A stretch of 28,490 nucleotides of DNA from an uncultured Eubacterium sp. (GCA_900542385.1 UQNP01000006.1:1-28490), one strand, 5' to 3'. Shown: positions 7,801 to 16,376, counted from the stretch's first letter. Notes: generated from the sequence alone by a model not told the origin. Made by a program: numbers and translations.

Positions 7801-8693
7801 GGACTAAAGAGTTTGCGGGAAGAAAAGACGACACCAAGGTTGAGAGACCTGTATGGGAAGAAAGGAACACATCAGCTCCTTTGGTAAAGCTTGCAAAGCC
7901 TAAAGTAGTGATCCCTACCTTCCCCGGAACTAACTGCGAAGTGGACTCGGCAAGAGCTTTCAGAAAAGCAGGGGCTGAAGCCGATATACATATAATACAG
8001 AACCTTACTCCGCAGCAGCTGCAGGAGTCCATAGACAGCCTGGAAAAGAAGATAAAAGAAAGTCAGATCATCATGATACCTGGAGGATTCTCGGGCGGAG
8101 ATGAGCCTGACGGATCGGCAAAATTCATAACGGCAGTATTCAGGAATCCTAAGATAAGAGAAGCGGTGACAGATCTTCTGGAAAACAGAGACGGACTGAT
8201 GCTTGGTATATGCAACGGCTTCCAGGCGCTCATAAAGCTGGGGCTCGTACCTTTCGGAAAGATAACGGACAGCACGGAAAACAGCCCTACGCTGACCTAC
8301 AACAAGATCGGCAGACATGCTTCCTGCCTTGTAAGGACGGGGATAGCTTCGGTAAAATCGCCGTGGCTGGCAGGCGTAGAGGTTGGAGATATCTTCACGA
8401 TACCTGTATCCCACGGAGAGGGAAGATTCATTGCAGATGATCAGCTTTTGGATACGCTTGCAAAGAACGGGCAGATAGCAACTCAGTATGTTGACTTTGA
8501 CGGAGAGCCTTCCATGGACATATCCTTCAATCCTAACGGTTCGGCGATGGCGGTAGAAGGTATAACTTCGCCTGACGGAAGGATCTTCGGAAAGATGGGA
8601 CATTCGGAGAGAGTCGGCAGGAACCTCTACAAGAATGTGGCCGGTGAAAAGGAACAGAAGATATTCGAATCAGGTGTAAATTATTTCAGATAA
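4887..8693 (+). CDS. purL: phosphoribosylformylglycinamidine synthase, single-chain PurL
   Basis: Makes FGAM from FGAR, glutamine and ATP (purine step 4). At 1268 residues it is the large single-chain form, so no separate purS or purQ is needed. The N-terminal and two AIRS-like synthetase regions are visible (YWSDHCRHTTF near residue 230, FKNETHNHPTEIEPFGGAATC, and later FHGAMYAVIDSVAK). A class I glutaminase domain follows from about residue 1003, with nucleophile C1109 (LGICNGFQ) and H1176/E1178 (SHGEG). It resembles the clade II FGAM synthases of clostridia and streptococci. ATG 4887 is chosen because AAAGGA lies 8-9 nt upstream; the upstream ATG at 4860 would add 9 basic residues without a good site. 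It is the first gene of the operon, with purE 24 bp after it. Confidence 0.97.
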   Translation: MVRRIYVEKKRGFDVEAEELFSSIKDDLHLKGLKKLRILNRYDIDGIDDATYEAAKFTVFAEPAIDMLYEEKMPDDTRSAIFFAVEYLPGQYDQRADSAAQCIKLMSGGRKQAEDGQDAGDAVVKFARVIVLEGRLSSKEKEAVKNYCVNPVDSRIAAVEKPENLEMEQTEPEDVASIEGFTDMTEPELEAYRKEMGFAMSAEDIKFVQEYYRDTEKRQPTVTEIKVIDTYWSDHCRHTTFNTALYDIEFEESPYGSIVKEAFERYLDMRKDVYGDRQKDLCLMDMACIGAKYLKKHGKADDIDESEEINACSIKVKAKIDGKDEDWLVMFKNETHNHPTEIEPFGGAATCLGGAIRDPLSGRVYVYQAMRVTGAADPRKPLEETLAGKLPQRKITREAASGYSSYGNQIGLATGLVDELYHEDYVAKRMEIGAVVGAAPADHVDRRRPEKGDVIILVGGRTGRDGCGGATGSSKEHTEESILECGAEVQKGNPPVERNIQRMFRRKEVATLIKRCNDFGAGGVSVAIGELADGLEINLDLVPKKYEGLDGTELAISESQERMAVVVAANKEQEFIKYAGEENLEATKVAEVTDTNRVRMYWRGKCILDISRDFLNTNGARQFAKAYAAESGFMRDARNVSDIFSETKTKEELVKDLNCCSKKGLIERFDSTIGAATVLMPLGGKYQLSPAAGMAAKLPVEEGETDTATLMSYGFDPELASRSPFHGAMYAVIDSVAKIAAMGGDYRKIRLTFQEYFEKLGDDPSRWGKPMAALLGALRVQEELEIPSIGGKDSMSGTFMDIDVPPTLVSFAITSIDAGEVVSSEFKKAGSTVAVVTAPIDKNGIIDFDVYRRNLLKIRQLAETGKLNAAYTVGRGGLYIALIKMAAGNKIGASVKVEGDILSPMFGSIVLEIPEGENAEHLLEGSAHAILGKTTDESVLSISDSDGNVTAEDLDGLISKWQEPLEDVFPVRTKEFAGRKDDTKVERPVWEERNTSAPLVKLAKPKVVIPTFPGTNCEVDSARAFRKAGAEADIHIIQNLTPQQLQESIDSLEKKIKESQIIMIPGGFSGGDEPDGSAKFITAVFRNPKIREAVTDLLENRDGLMLGICNGFQALIKLGLVPFGKITDSTENSPTLTYNKIGRHASCLVRTGIASVKSPWLAGVEVGDIFTIPVSHGEGRFIADDQLLDTLAKNGQIATQYVDFDGEPSMDISFNPNGSAMAVEGITSPDGRIFGKMGHSERVGRNLYKNVAGEKEQKIFESGVNYFR

Positions 8694-8717
8694 TATAAAA
8701 TGTAAGGAGATGCCAAT

Positions 8718-9215
8718 ATGAAAGTAGCGATAATAATGGGAAGCAAATCGGATTATCCGGTGGTGGAAAAAGCCGAAAAGATGCTGGATAATTTCGGAGT
8801 GGAGTATGAAACAAGGATAATATCGGCGCACAGGACACCGAAACAGGCTGAAGAATTTGCGAGGACGGCTGAAGAAAACGGATTCGGAGCAATAATCGCC
8901 GCAGCAGGCAAAGCTGCGCACCTGGCAGGAGTGCTGGCAGCTACGACTCCTCTTCCGGTTATAGGTATACCTATGAAATCCAGCACCATGGACGGACTTG
9001 ATTCCCTCCTTTCCGTAGTGCAGATGCCTAAGGGCGTTCCTGTGGCTACGGTAGCTATAGACGGAGCGGAAAATGCAGCCATATTAGCGGTGCAGATATT
9101 ATCTGCGGCAGATGAAAAGCTCAGACAGGCGATAAAAGATTTCAAGAAAAAACAGGAAGAAGACATCATAGCTTTAGACAGAGAATTCAATGAAGAAAGG
9201 AAAAACAGGAGGTAA
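8718..9215 (+). CDS. purE: 5-(carboxyamino)imidazole ribonucleotide mutase PurE
   Basis: Catalyses formation of CAIR (4-carboxy-AIR). The 165-residue protein has the MGSKSDYPVVEKA nucleotide loop, SAHRTP with the catalytic H38, AAAGKAAHLAGVLAA, and a TTPLPVIGIPM segment, all standard for PurE. The SAHRTP motif is that of class I enzymes, which act on N5-CAIR made by PurK, yet no purK is in the cluster. TAAGGAG lies about 8 nt before ATG 8718. purC follows after 3 bp. The C-terminus is a charged helix (KKKQEEDIIALDREF). Confidence 0.97.
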   Translation: MKVAIIMGSKSDYPVVEKAEKMLDNFGVEYETRIISAHRTPKQAEEFARTAEENGFGAIIAAAGKAAHLAGVLAATTPLPVIGIPMKSSTMDGLDSLLSVVQMPKGVPVATVAIDGAENAAILAVQILSAADEKLRQAIKDFKKKQEEDIIALDREFNEERKNRR

Positions 9216-9218
9216 AAA

Positions 9219-9926
9219 ATGCAGAAGTTGGAACAGCTCTACGAGGGCAAAGCAAAGAAAGTATTCAAGACGGACGATCCTAAATATCTTATAGTAGATT
9301 ACAAAGATGACGCGACAGCGTTCAATGGAGAAAAAAAAGGTCAGATAGCGGGAAAGGGAGTTGTGAACAATACGATGAGCAATATCATCTTTCAGCTTCT
9401 TGAGGAAAAGGGAGTCCCTACTCATTTCGTTGAGCAGATAAGTGACAGAGAAACAGTGGTAAAAGCAGTAAAGATACTTCCTCTCGAAGTGATAATGAGA
9501 AATGTTTCCGCAGGCTCCTTCGCTAAAAGATACGGAGTTGAAGAAGGCATACAGTTTGACAGACCTACCTTTGAGCTTTCATATAAAAACGATGACCTGG
9601 GAGATCCGCTCATGTGTGAATCCCATGCGCTGGCACTTAAGCTTGTGACGGAAGAACAGCTTGAGACCATCAGAAAGTATGCCGCTGAAGTAAACGATAC
9701 TCTTAAGGAATTCTTCCTGGACAAAGGACTCAAGCTCATAGACTTCAAGATAGAATTCGGACTTTTCGACGGCGAAGTGATACTCGCCGATGAGATCTCA
9801 CCTGACACATGCAGGCTGTGGGACGTAGAGACCAACGAAAAGATGGACAAGGACAGATTCAGAAGAGATCTGGGCAAAATAGAAGAAACATACGCAGAAG
9901 TTCTCAGGAGAGTTAAAAAAGATTAG
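9219..9926 (+). CDS. purC: SAICAR synthetase PurC
   Basis: Joins CAIR and aspartate with ATP to give SAICAR. The 235-residue length is typical. Diagnostic segments are [43 protein letters not shown] and LIDFKIEFG followed by [20 protein letters not shown] overlaps the end of purE and lies 6-7 nt before ATG 9219, so the two genes are probably translationally linked. purM follows after 19 bp. Nothing unusual. Confidence 0.98.
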   Translation: MQKLEQLYEGKAKKVFKTDDPKYLIVDYKDDATAFNGEKKGQIAGKGVVNNTMSNIIFQLLEEKGVPTHFVEQISDRETVVKAVKILPLEVIMRNVSAGSFAKRYGVEEGIQFDRPTFELSYKNDDLGDPLMCESHALALKLVTEEQLETIRKYAAEVNDTLKEFFLDKGLKLIDFKIEFGLFDGEVILADEISPDTCRLWDVETNEKMDKDRFRRDLGKIEETYAEVLRRVKKD

Positions 9927-9945
9927 GAAAGATCAGGGTGTTCAA

Positions 9946-11031
9946 ATGGCAAATTCAGATGACAGAAAACTGACCTACAAAGATGCGGGAGTCGATACTA
10001 AAGAAGGCGAAAGAGCGGTATCGCTGATGAAAGAGCACGTAAAATCCACCTTCAACGAAAACGTGCTTACAGGGCTTGGCAGCTTCGGCAGCCTGTTTTC
10101 ACTTGATATATCGGCAATGAAACAGCCGGTGCTCGTATCGGGAACAGACGGAGTGGGCACTAAGCTCAAGATAGCGTTTATGACAGATATCCACGATACG
10201 GTAGGCATAGACTGTGTGGCTATGTGCGCCAACGATGTGCTGTGCCAGGGAGCTAAGCCTCTGTTTTTCCTCGACTATATAGCTACAGGTAAGGTAAAAG
10301 CCGAGAAAATAGCCGGTATCGTAAAAGGTGTCGCTGATGGATGCAGACAGTCAGGCTGCGCCCTGGTAGGGGGAGAGACGGCTGAAATGCCCGATTTTTA
10401 CGGTGACGGCGAGTACGATATAGCCGGATTCTGTGTCGGTGTAGTCGATAGGGAAAAGATAATAACCGGCGACAGGATAGAGGCGGGAAACAAGATCGTA
10501 GGAATAGCTTCCAGCGGCATACACAGCAACGGATATTCACTCGTCAGAAAGGTATTCTTTGATAAGATGGGTATGGATGCAGGCGATTATGTAGATGAAC
10601 TTGGCGAAACTCTGGGAGAAGCTCTTCTGAAGCCTACGAAAATATATGCCGATGCGTGCAGCGCTGTGCTTTCGGATTTTGACGTAAAAGGTATCGTGCA
10701 TATAACCGGCGGCGGATTTTACGAGAATATACCTCGCATACTTCCTGAGGGGATCGCAGCAGATATAGATGCCGGTACGTGGGACATGCCTGCTGTATTC
10801 GATTATATACAGAAGTGCGGAGATATCGAGAGAAGAGAGATGTTCTCAACCTACAACATGGGAATAGGCATGATGATGGCGGTAGAGGAAAAGGACGCTG
10901 AAAAAGTGGCGGAAGCCGTCAGAAATGCAGGATATGATGCCTGGGTAATAGGTGAGATGACCGCGGCGGAAAAGGATGAAAACGGCGAAGAGATAAAAGT
11001 AGTCGTAAGAGAAAACGGTAAGACAGTTTAA
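9946..11031 (+). CDS. purM: phosphoribosylformylglycinamidine cyclo-ligase PurM
   Basis: Closes the imidazole ring, FGAM to AIR, with ATP. The 361-residue protein begins LTYKDAGVDTKEGERAV and has the DGVGTKLKIA motif, the ANDVLCQGAKPLFFLDYIA segment, GGETAEMP, SSGIHSNGYSLVRK and the late HITGGGFYENIPR and FSTYNMGIGM. It is 10-15 residues longer than many bacterial PurM, mostly a charged C-terminal tail. The ribosome site is modest (AGGGTG, about 6 nt before ATG 9946). purN starts 10 bp after the stop. Confidence 0.98.
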   Translation: MANSDDRKLTYKDAGVDTKEGERAVSLMKEHVKSTFNENVLTGLGSFGSLFSLDISAMKQPVLVSGTDGVGTKLKIAFMTDIHDTVGIDCVAMCANDVLCQGAKPLFFLDYIATGKVKAEKIAGIVKGVADGCRQSGCALVGGETAEMPDFYGDGEYDIAGFCVGVVDREKIITGDRIEAGNKIVGIASSGIHSNGYSLVRKVFFDKMGMDAGDYVDELGETLGEALLKPTKIYADACSAVLSDFDVKGIVHITGGGFYENIPRILPEGIAADIDAGTWDMPAVFDYIQKCGDIERREMFSTYNMGIGMMMAVEEKDAEKVAEAVRNAGYDAWVIGEMTAAEKDENGEEIKVVVRENGKTV

Positions 11032-11041
11032 GGACAGAAAA

Positions 11042-11632
11042 ATGGAAAACAAAGTAAAAGTGGCAGTGCTCGTATCAGGCGGAGGGACGAATCTGCAGGC
11101 GCTTATAGACAAAGAAAAAGGCGGAGTTATTACTGACGGAAAGATAATCAGGGTGATCGCCTCCAAAGAGGGGGCTTTTGCTCTTGAAAGGGCAAAAAAT
11201 GCAGGTATAGATACGGCGGTGGCTCCTTCGCAGCAGGAAGTGCTTGAGGAGCTTGACTCATGCGGTGCGGAGATCATCGTCCTCGCAGGATATATGAAAG
11301 TCCTGTCCCCTGAAATAATCGAAAAGTACAGGAACAGGATAATAAACATACACCCGTCTTTGATACCGAAGTACTGCGGTAAAGGATTTTACGGAATAAG
11401 GGTGCATAGAGCCGTTATCGCCGGAGGCGAAAAGGAGAGCGGAGCTACAGTGCATTATGTCGATGAAGGCGTAGATACGGGAGAGATCATCCTTCAGGAA
11501 AAAGTTCCCGTTAAGCCTTCAGACACGCCGGAGGAGCTTGCTGCCAGAGTGCTTGAAGTAGAGCATGAAATACTGGCGCAGGGACTCAACATAGCAATAG
11601 ATAGGTATAAAAATAATAAAGGAGGAAAATAA
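11042..11632 (+). CDS. purN: phosphoribosylglycinamide formyltransferase PurN
   Basis: Transfers a formyl group from 10-formyl-THF to GAR. The 196-residue protein has VLVSGGGTNLQALI at the N-terminus and the catalytic triad N102 and H104 (NIHPSLIP) and D145 (VDTGEI), matching E. coli N106, H108 and D144. The folate-dependent enzyme implies a folate one-carbon supply rather than the formate-using PurT. No strong ribosome site is seen 5' of ATG 11042; coupling to purM, 10 bp upstream, is likely. purF starts 3 bp after its stop. Confidence 0.97.
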   Translation: MENKVKVAVLVSGGGTNLQALIDKEKGGVITDGKIIRVIASKEGAFALERAKNAGIDTAVAPSQQEVLEELDSCGAEIIVLAGYMKVLSPEIIEKYRNRIINIHPSLIPKYCGKGFYGIRVHRAVIAGGEKESGATVHYVDEGVDTGEIILQEKVPVKPSDTPEELAARVLEVEHEILAQGLNIAIDRYKNNKGGK

Positions 11633-11635
11633 CAT

Positions 11636-13054
11636 ATGGGCGGAGTAATAGGTTTTGCTTCCAGTCAAGACTGCGTGATGGATCTGTTTTTCGGTACGGA
11701 TTATCATTCACACCTCGGAACTAAAAGAGGCGGTATGTGCGTGCTTCAGGAAGACGGATTCAACCGTTCTATACACAATATAGAAAATTCGCCGTTCAGG
11801 AGTAAATTTGAAGCGGATATAGAAGATATGAAAGGCAATATGGGCATAGGAGCGATAAGCGATTCCGACCCGCAGCCGCTCACAGTGCTCAGCAGACAGG
11901 GGGATTACGCTATAACTACTGTTGGACGCATAAACAACAAGGATGAGATAGTAAAGGAACTTTTAAAGGACAGACCTTCGCAGTTCATGTCCATGAGCGG
12001 AGGCGGCATCAACAACACGGAGCTGGTAGCGGCGCTCGTATCCACGGGACGTGATATAGTGGACGGCATAAGGATAGCACAGGCGAAGATAGAAGGGTCT
12101 GTAACCATGCTCATACTCACGAAAGAAGGACTTTATGCAGCAAGAGACAAATACGGCAGAACACCTCTTATAATAGGGCATAAAGACGGAGCATACTGTG
12201 CCGCATCGGAATCTTTCGCATTTATAAACATCGGGTACAAGTATAAGAGAGAGCTTGGACCTGCGGAGATCGCATTTCTGACTCCAACAGAAGAAAAGAC
12301 TGTGGGCGAGCCGCAGGAAGGAATGAGAATATGCGCGTTTTTATGGACGTACTTCGGATATACTACATCGATATACGAAGGCAGGAACGTTGAGCTTATG
12401 AGAAACCGCAACGGAGAACTTCTTGCTGAAAACGACGATAAAATGGATGTGGATTATGTTGCGGGCGTACCTGACAGCGGTACGGCTCATGCCCTGGGAT
12501 ATGCCAACAGATCAGGTATACCGTACGCCAGACCTCTGATCAAGTACACACCTACATGGCCGAGAAGCTTCATGCCTCAGAATCAGAAGGCGAGAAATCT
12601 CATAGCGAAGATGAAGCTGGTGCCTGTGTTCCAGATAATAAAGGATAAAAAATTCGTGCTCGTAGATGATTCCATAGTAAGAGGCACACAGCTTTCGGAG
12701 ACTGTTTCCTATCTCATAGAAAACGGTGCCAGGGAAATACATGTAAGATCTGCGTGTCCGCCTATAATGTACGGATGTAAATTCCTTAACTTTTCCAGAA
12801 GCGTAAGCGATCTCGAGCTGATAACACGACGTGTGATCAAGAAACTGGAGAATATAGATGGGGATGATATTCCGCAGGAGATCCTCGCAGAATATGCAGA
12901 CAGCAAGACGAAAAAGCACGATGAAATGGTCGAGGAGATAAGAAAGATCCTCAAATTTGACAGCCTTAAATTCCAGGATCTCGAGGAAACTATAAAAGCT
13001 ATAGGCGTTGACAAATGCAATCTTTGCACTTACTGCTGGGATGGAAAGGAATAG
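11636..13054 (+). CDS. purF: amidophosphoribosyltransferase-like PurF lacking the N-terminal Cys
   Basis: A 472-residue protein with the two-domain PurF layout. The C-terminal phosphoribosyltransferase half is intact: the PRPP loop VLVDDSIVRGT is at residues 341-351, with YVAGVPDSGTAHALGYA before it, and C461, C464, C467 at the end suit a 4Fe-4S site like that of Bacillus PurF. The N-terminal Ntn-type glutaminase half is changed. The protein starts MGGVIGF where PurF starts MCGIVG, so the Cys nucleophile is Gly. HRGQDAAG reads HLGTKRGG, HVRYSTAG reads GAISDSDP, and HNGNL reads GRINN. AAAGGAGG followed by AACAT fixes the start at 11636, and the nearest Cys is C13. It is probably the PRPP-to-phosphoribosylamine enzyme using ammonia or a partner, unless it has a regulatory role. 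I recall similar Met-Gly-Gly proteins in other clostridia but cannot check. Confidence 0.85.
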   Translation: MGGVIGFASSQDCVMDLFFGTDYHSHLGTKRGGMCVLQEDGFNRSIHNIENSPFRSKFEADIEDMKGNMGIGAISDSDPQPLTVLSRQGDYAITTVGRINNKDEIVKELLKDRPSQFMSMSGGGINNTELVAALVSTGRDIVDGIRIAQAKIEGSVTMLILTKEGLYAARDKYGRTPLIIGHKDGAYCAASESFAFINIGYKYKRELGPAEIAFLTPTEEKTVGEPQEGMRICAFLWTYFGYTTSIYEGRNVELMRNRNGELLAENDDKMDVDYVAGVPDSGTAHALGYANRSGIPYARPLIKYTPTWPRSFMPQNQKARNLIAKMKLVPVFQIIKDKKFVLVDDSIVRGTQLSETVSYLIENGAREIHVRSACPPIMYGCKFLNFSRSVSDLELITRRVIKKLENIDGDDIPQEILAEYADSKTKKHDEMVEEIRKILKFDSLKFQDLEETIKAIGVDKCNLCTYCWDGKE

Positions 13055-13057
13055 ATC

Positions 13058-13771
13058 ATGCAGAAAAAAGCTATATCGGAGATACTTAAAGGGAACGCTT
13101 ATCCGGGAAGAGGGATACTCGTGGGACGTTCTGAAGACGGAAAAAGCGCAGTGTGCGCATACTTCATCATGGGAAGGAGCGTAAACAGCCGAAACAGAGT
13201 GTTCAAAGAAGAGGGAGAAGGCATAAGGACTGAAGCTTTTGACGAATCAAAGCTGAGCGATCCAAGCCTCATAATATACGCGCCTGTCAGAGTGCTGGGA
13301 AGCAGGACAGTCATAACCAACGGAGATCAGACAGATACCGTATACGAAGCCCTCGCTTCCGGCGGCACTTTTGAAGGTGCGCTGAGGACGAGAGAATTCG
13401 AGCCGGATGCGCCGAATTATACTCCAAGAATATCGGCCCTCGTAGATACGGCAGACGGAGAATTCAGATTCAGCATGTCCATACTCAAAAGCGATAACGG
13501 TGACCCTGAACGCTGCATAAGGAATATTTTTGAATATCCGGGATGTGCTGCGGGAGAAGGAAGATTCATACATACATACATGATGGACGGAGATCCTCTG
13601 CCGAGCTTTGAGGGAGAGCCGGAGAGAGCAGGCATATCGGGAGACATAGATGAATTCACTAAGACTTTATGGGAAAGTCTTGATGAAGACAATAAAGTAT
13701 CTCTCTTTGTAAGATATATAGACATAGCTTCAGGAGAGTATGATACGCGCATAGTGAATAAGAACATATAG
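13058..13771 (+). CDS. purO: IMP cyclohydrolase, archaeal PurO type
   Basis: A 237-residue protein matching the IMP_cyclohyd (PurO) family: NAYPGRGILVGRSEDG near the start, then AYFIMGRSVNSRNRVF, and later TPRISALVD. PurO, first known from Methanothermobacter, closes FAICAR to IMP and is unrelated to the MGS-like domain that does this in bifunctional PurH. The next gene encodes only the transformylase part of PurH, so this protein supplies the missing last step. It starts 3 bp after purF with no strong ribosome site, so coupling is likely; purH follows after 27 bp. The C-terminal 60 residues (FTKTLWESLDEDNKVSLF) are acidic. Confidence rests on family motifs plus the context. Confidence 0.85.
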   Translation: MQKKAISEILKGNAYPGRGILVGRSEDGKSAVCAYFIMGRSVNSRNRVFKEEGEGIRTEAFDESKLSDPSLIIYAPVRVLGSRTVITNGDQTDTVYEALASGGTFEGALRTREFEPDAPNYTPRISALVDTADGEFRFSMSILKSDNGDPERCIRNIFEYPGCAAGEGRFIHTYMMDGDPLPSFEGEPERAGISGDIDEFTKTLWESLDEDNKVSLFVRYIDIASGEYDTRIVNKNI

Positions 13772-13798
13772 CCGTCGAAGGACATAAGGAGAATAAAA

Positions 13799-14974
13799 AT
13801 GAAAGAATTGGAACTGAAATACGGATGCAATCCAAACCAGAAACCGTCGCGAATATACGTGGAAAAAGGAGAACTTCCGATAGAAGTGCTCAACGGTAAG
13901 CCTGGGTATATAAATTTCATGGATGCGTTCAACGGATGGCAGCTGGTAAAGGAACTTAAGGAAGCCACAGGACTTCCGGCAGCAACCTCATTCAAGCACG
14001 TTTCACCTGCGGGAGCCGCTGTGGGACTGCCTTTGAGCGAAGTGGAAAGAAAGATATACTGGGTGGATGACCTCGGCGAGCTTTCACCTCTTGCCTGCGC
14101 GTATGCAAGAGCGAGAGGTGCGGACAGAATGTCTTCCTTCGGCGACTTCATCTCCTTGTCTGACGTATGTGACGTTGATACGGCAAATATGATAAAAAGA
14201 GAAGTCTCTGACGGCATAATAGCTCCCGGATATGAGCCGGAAGCGTTGGAGATACTCAAGAGCAAGAAGAAGGGGAATTACAATGTCATCAAAATAGATC
14301 CTGACTATACTCCTGATCCTGTGGAGAGAAGGCAGATATTCGGCGTAACTTTTGAACAGGGAAGAAACGAAATGCCTATAGACGATGCGTTCCTGGGCGA
14401 GATAGTTACGGAAAACAAGGAGATCACAGAGGATGCAAAACGAGACCTCAAGATCGCATTGATAACTCTCAAATATACACAGTCAAATTCAGTGTGCTAT
14501 GTGAAAGGCGGTCAGGCTATCGGCATAGGGGCAGGACAGCAGTCGAGGATTCACTGCACCAGACTTGCAGGACAGAAAGCTGACAACTGGCTTTTAAGAC
14601 AGTGTCCGAAAGTTCTTGAGCTTCCGTTCAAAGAGGATGCGAAGAGACCTGACAGAGATAACGCTATAGATGTATATATGAGCGAGGATTACATGGATGT
14701 GCTGGCTGAGGGACAGTGGCAGAATTTCTTTACCGAAAGACCGGAGCCTCTTACAAGAGAAGAGAAAAGGGCATGGCTGGATAAGATGGAAGGAGTGGCC
14801 CTTGGATCTGACGCTTTCTTCCCGTTCAGCGACAACGTGCAGAGAGCATACCGCAGCGGAGTAAAGTATATAGCTCAGCCTGGAGGCTCTATAAGAGACG
14901 ATGTTGTCATAGATGCGTGCAATGAATACGGCATGGTAATGTATTTCTCAGGAATGAGACTGTTCCATCACTGA
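13799..14974 (+). CDS. purH: stand-alone AICAR transformylase (PurH C-terminal domain only)
   Basis: Formylates AICAR with 10-formyl-THF to FAICAR (purine step 9). At 391 residues it is the AICARFT domain alone; bifunctional PurH is about 510-590 and starts with an MGS-like IMP cyclohydrolase domain that is absent here. The catalytic pair K66-H67 is in [11 protein letters not shown], followed by [18 protein letters not shown]. Later conserved segments are [33 protein letters not shown] and the [10 protein letters not shown] and [12 protein letters not shown] region. A GGAG site lies about 8 nt before ATG 13799. Its stop overlaps an ATG at 14974 that is probably not the purD start. Confidence 0.95.
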   Translation: MKELELKYGCNPNQKPSRIYVEKGELPIEVLNGKPGYINFMDAFNGWQLVKELKEATGLPAATSFKHVSPAGAAVGLPLSEVERKIYWVDDLGELSPLACAYARARGADRMSSFGDFISLSDVCDVDTANMIKREVSDGIIAPGYEPEALEILKSKKKGNYNVIKIDPDYTPDPVERRQIFGVTFEQGRNEMPIDDAFLGEIVTENKEITEDAKRDLKIALITLKYTQSNSVCYVKGGQAIGIGAGQQSRIHCTRLAGQKADNWLLRQCPKVLELPFKEDAKRPDRDNAIDVYMSEDYMDVLAEGQWQNFFTERPEPLTREEKRAWLDKMEGVALGSDAFFPFSDNVQRAYRSGVKYIAQPGGSIRDDVVIDACNEYGMVMYFSGMRLFHH

Positions 14975-15006
14975 TGGCGCGGCAGAAGTCAAAAAGGAGA
15001 AGGAAT

Positions 15007-16320
15007 ATGAGAGTACTGGTAGTTGGCGGAGGCGGCAGAGAACATGCGATATGCTGGAAGCTGGCGCAGAGCGAGAAAGTGGATGAGCTGTACTGCGCGC
15101 CGGGCAATGCAGGTATCGCACAGGTTGCAGAATGTGTTAGCGTAGGTGCGGAAGATATTGAAGGCATATGCAGGTTTGCTTCTGAAGAAAAAATAGATAT
15201 GGCTGTCATAGGTCCCGAAGTGCCACTTGCCATGGGTATAGTGGATAAGCTGGAAGAGGCAGGGATAAAGGTGTTCGGACCCAACAGGAAATGCTCACAG
15301 CTTGAAGCCAGCAAATCGTTTACTAAGGAATTTCTTAAAAAACATAATATACCTACGGCAGGATACAGGGAATTCACCGACAAGGATGAGCTGATGGATT
15401 CGCTGGGAATATACGGATATCCGATGGTGCTGAAAGCCGACGGACTTGCTGCCGGAAAGGGTGTAGTCATAGCTGAAAATGAAGAAGCTGCGGCGGAAGC
15501 TGTCGAAGAGATGATGGGAAAGAAGGTTTTCGGCAGCGCTGCTGATAAAGTGGTGGTGGAAGAATTCCTCACAGGCGTGGAAGCTTCCATGCTGTGCTTT
15601 GTCGATGAGAAAACCATCGTTCCTATGGAATCTGCGCAGGATTATAAGAGGATATATGACGAAGACAGAGGACCTAATACAGGCGGTATGGGCACCTATT
15701 CTCCAAGTCTTCTCTATACTGATGGAATGAAGGAGAGGATCTCCAAAGAGATACTCGAGCCTACTCTCAGGGGATTCCAGGAAGACGGACTGGATTTTAA
15801 GGGAGTGCTGTTCATAGGGCTGATGCTGGGAGAAGACGGACCGAAAGTAATAGAGTTCAACAACAGATTCGGTGACCCTGAAGCGCAGTCAGTTCTTGCA
15901 AGGCTGGACAGCGATCTTTACGATATATTTGAAGCAGTCACGGAAAATCGTCTCGTAGACGTGGATATAAAGTGGAAAGATGAAAAAGCTGTATGCGTTG
16001 TCATGGCATCTGAGGGATACCCGGGAAGCTATGAAAAGGGCAAGATCATAAGAGGCCTGGCAGATGTAGATGAAGATGTTGTGGTATTCCATGCAGGCAC
16101 TAAATTTGCCGATATGCCCGAGGGCAGCAAGTGTGCTGAGTGCAGCGATGAATGTGACATAAAGCAGAGCGTTGTGGTTACTTCCGGAGGAAGAGTGCTC
16201 GGTGTTACAGCTCTCGGAAAAACTCATGAAGAAGCCAGAGCAAAAGCTTACGGTAATGTGGCAAGGATAAGCTTTGACGGAGCGCAGTACAGAAAAGATA
16301 TCGGGATCGTGCGCAGATAA
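15007..16320 (+). CDS. purD: phosphoribosylamine-glycine ligase PurD
   Basis: Joins phosphoribosylamine and glycine with ATP to GAR, the step after PurF. The 437-residue ATP-grasp protein begins MRVLVVGGGGREHAICWKL and has IGPEVPLAMGIVD, the SKSFTKEFLKKHNIPTA segment, PMVLKADGLAAGKGV, RIYDEDRGPNTGGMG and EFNNRFGDPEAQ. ATG 15007 is chosen because AGGAG at 14995-14999 is 7 nt upstream and the family starts with this Met. The ATG at 14974 would add a basic 11-residue leader. It is the last gene of the purine operon. Phosphoribosylamine is unstable, so co-expression with the PurF-like protein makes sense. No clear terminator is seen after it. Confidence 0.97.
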   Translation: MRVLVVGGGGREHAICWKLAQSEKVDELYCAPGNAGIAQVAECVSVGAEDIEGICRFASEEKIDMAVIGPEVPLAMGIVDKLEEAGIKVFGPNRKCSQLEASKSFTKEFLKKHNIPTAGYREFTDKDELMDSLGIYGYPMVLKADGLAAGKGVVIAENEEAAAEAVEEMMGKKVFGSAADKVVVEEFLTGVEASMLCFVDEKTIVPMESAQDYKRIYDEDRGPNTGGMGTYSPSLLYTDGMKERISKEILEPTLRGFQEDGLDFKGVLFIGLMLGEDGPKVIEFNNRFGDPEAQSVLARLDSDLYDIFEAVTENRLVDVDIKWKDEKAVCVVMASEGYPGSYEKGKIIRGLADVDEDVVVFHAGTKFADMPEGSKCAECSDECDIKQSVVVTSGGRVLGVTALGKTHEEARAKAYGNVARISFDGAQYRKDIGIVRR

Positions 16321-16376
16321 AGAGCGGATAAACGTATAAATTGAAATATAAATTTTTTCAGCAATAGATGTATTTA

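Noticed and set aside
13417..14265. 282-codon minus-strand open frame across purO and purH
   Set aside because: Opposite two conserved enzymes, Ser-rich low-complexity translation and no ribosome site.
14974..15006. purD start at the ATG overlapping the purH stop
   Set aside because: It would add 11 basic residues not seen in PurD, while ATG 15007 has AGGAG at the right distance and the family's N-terminus.
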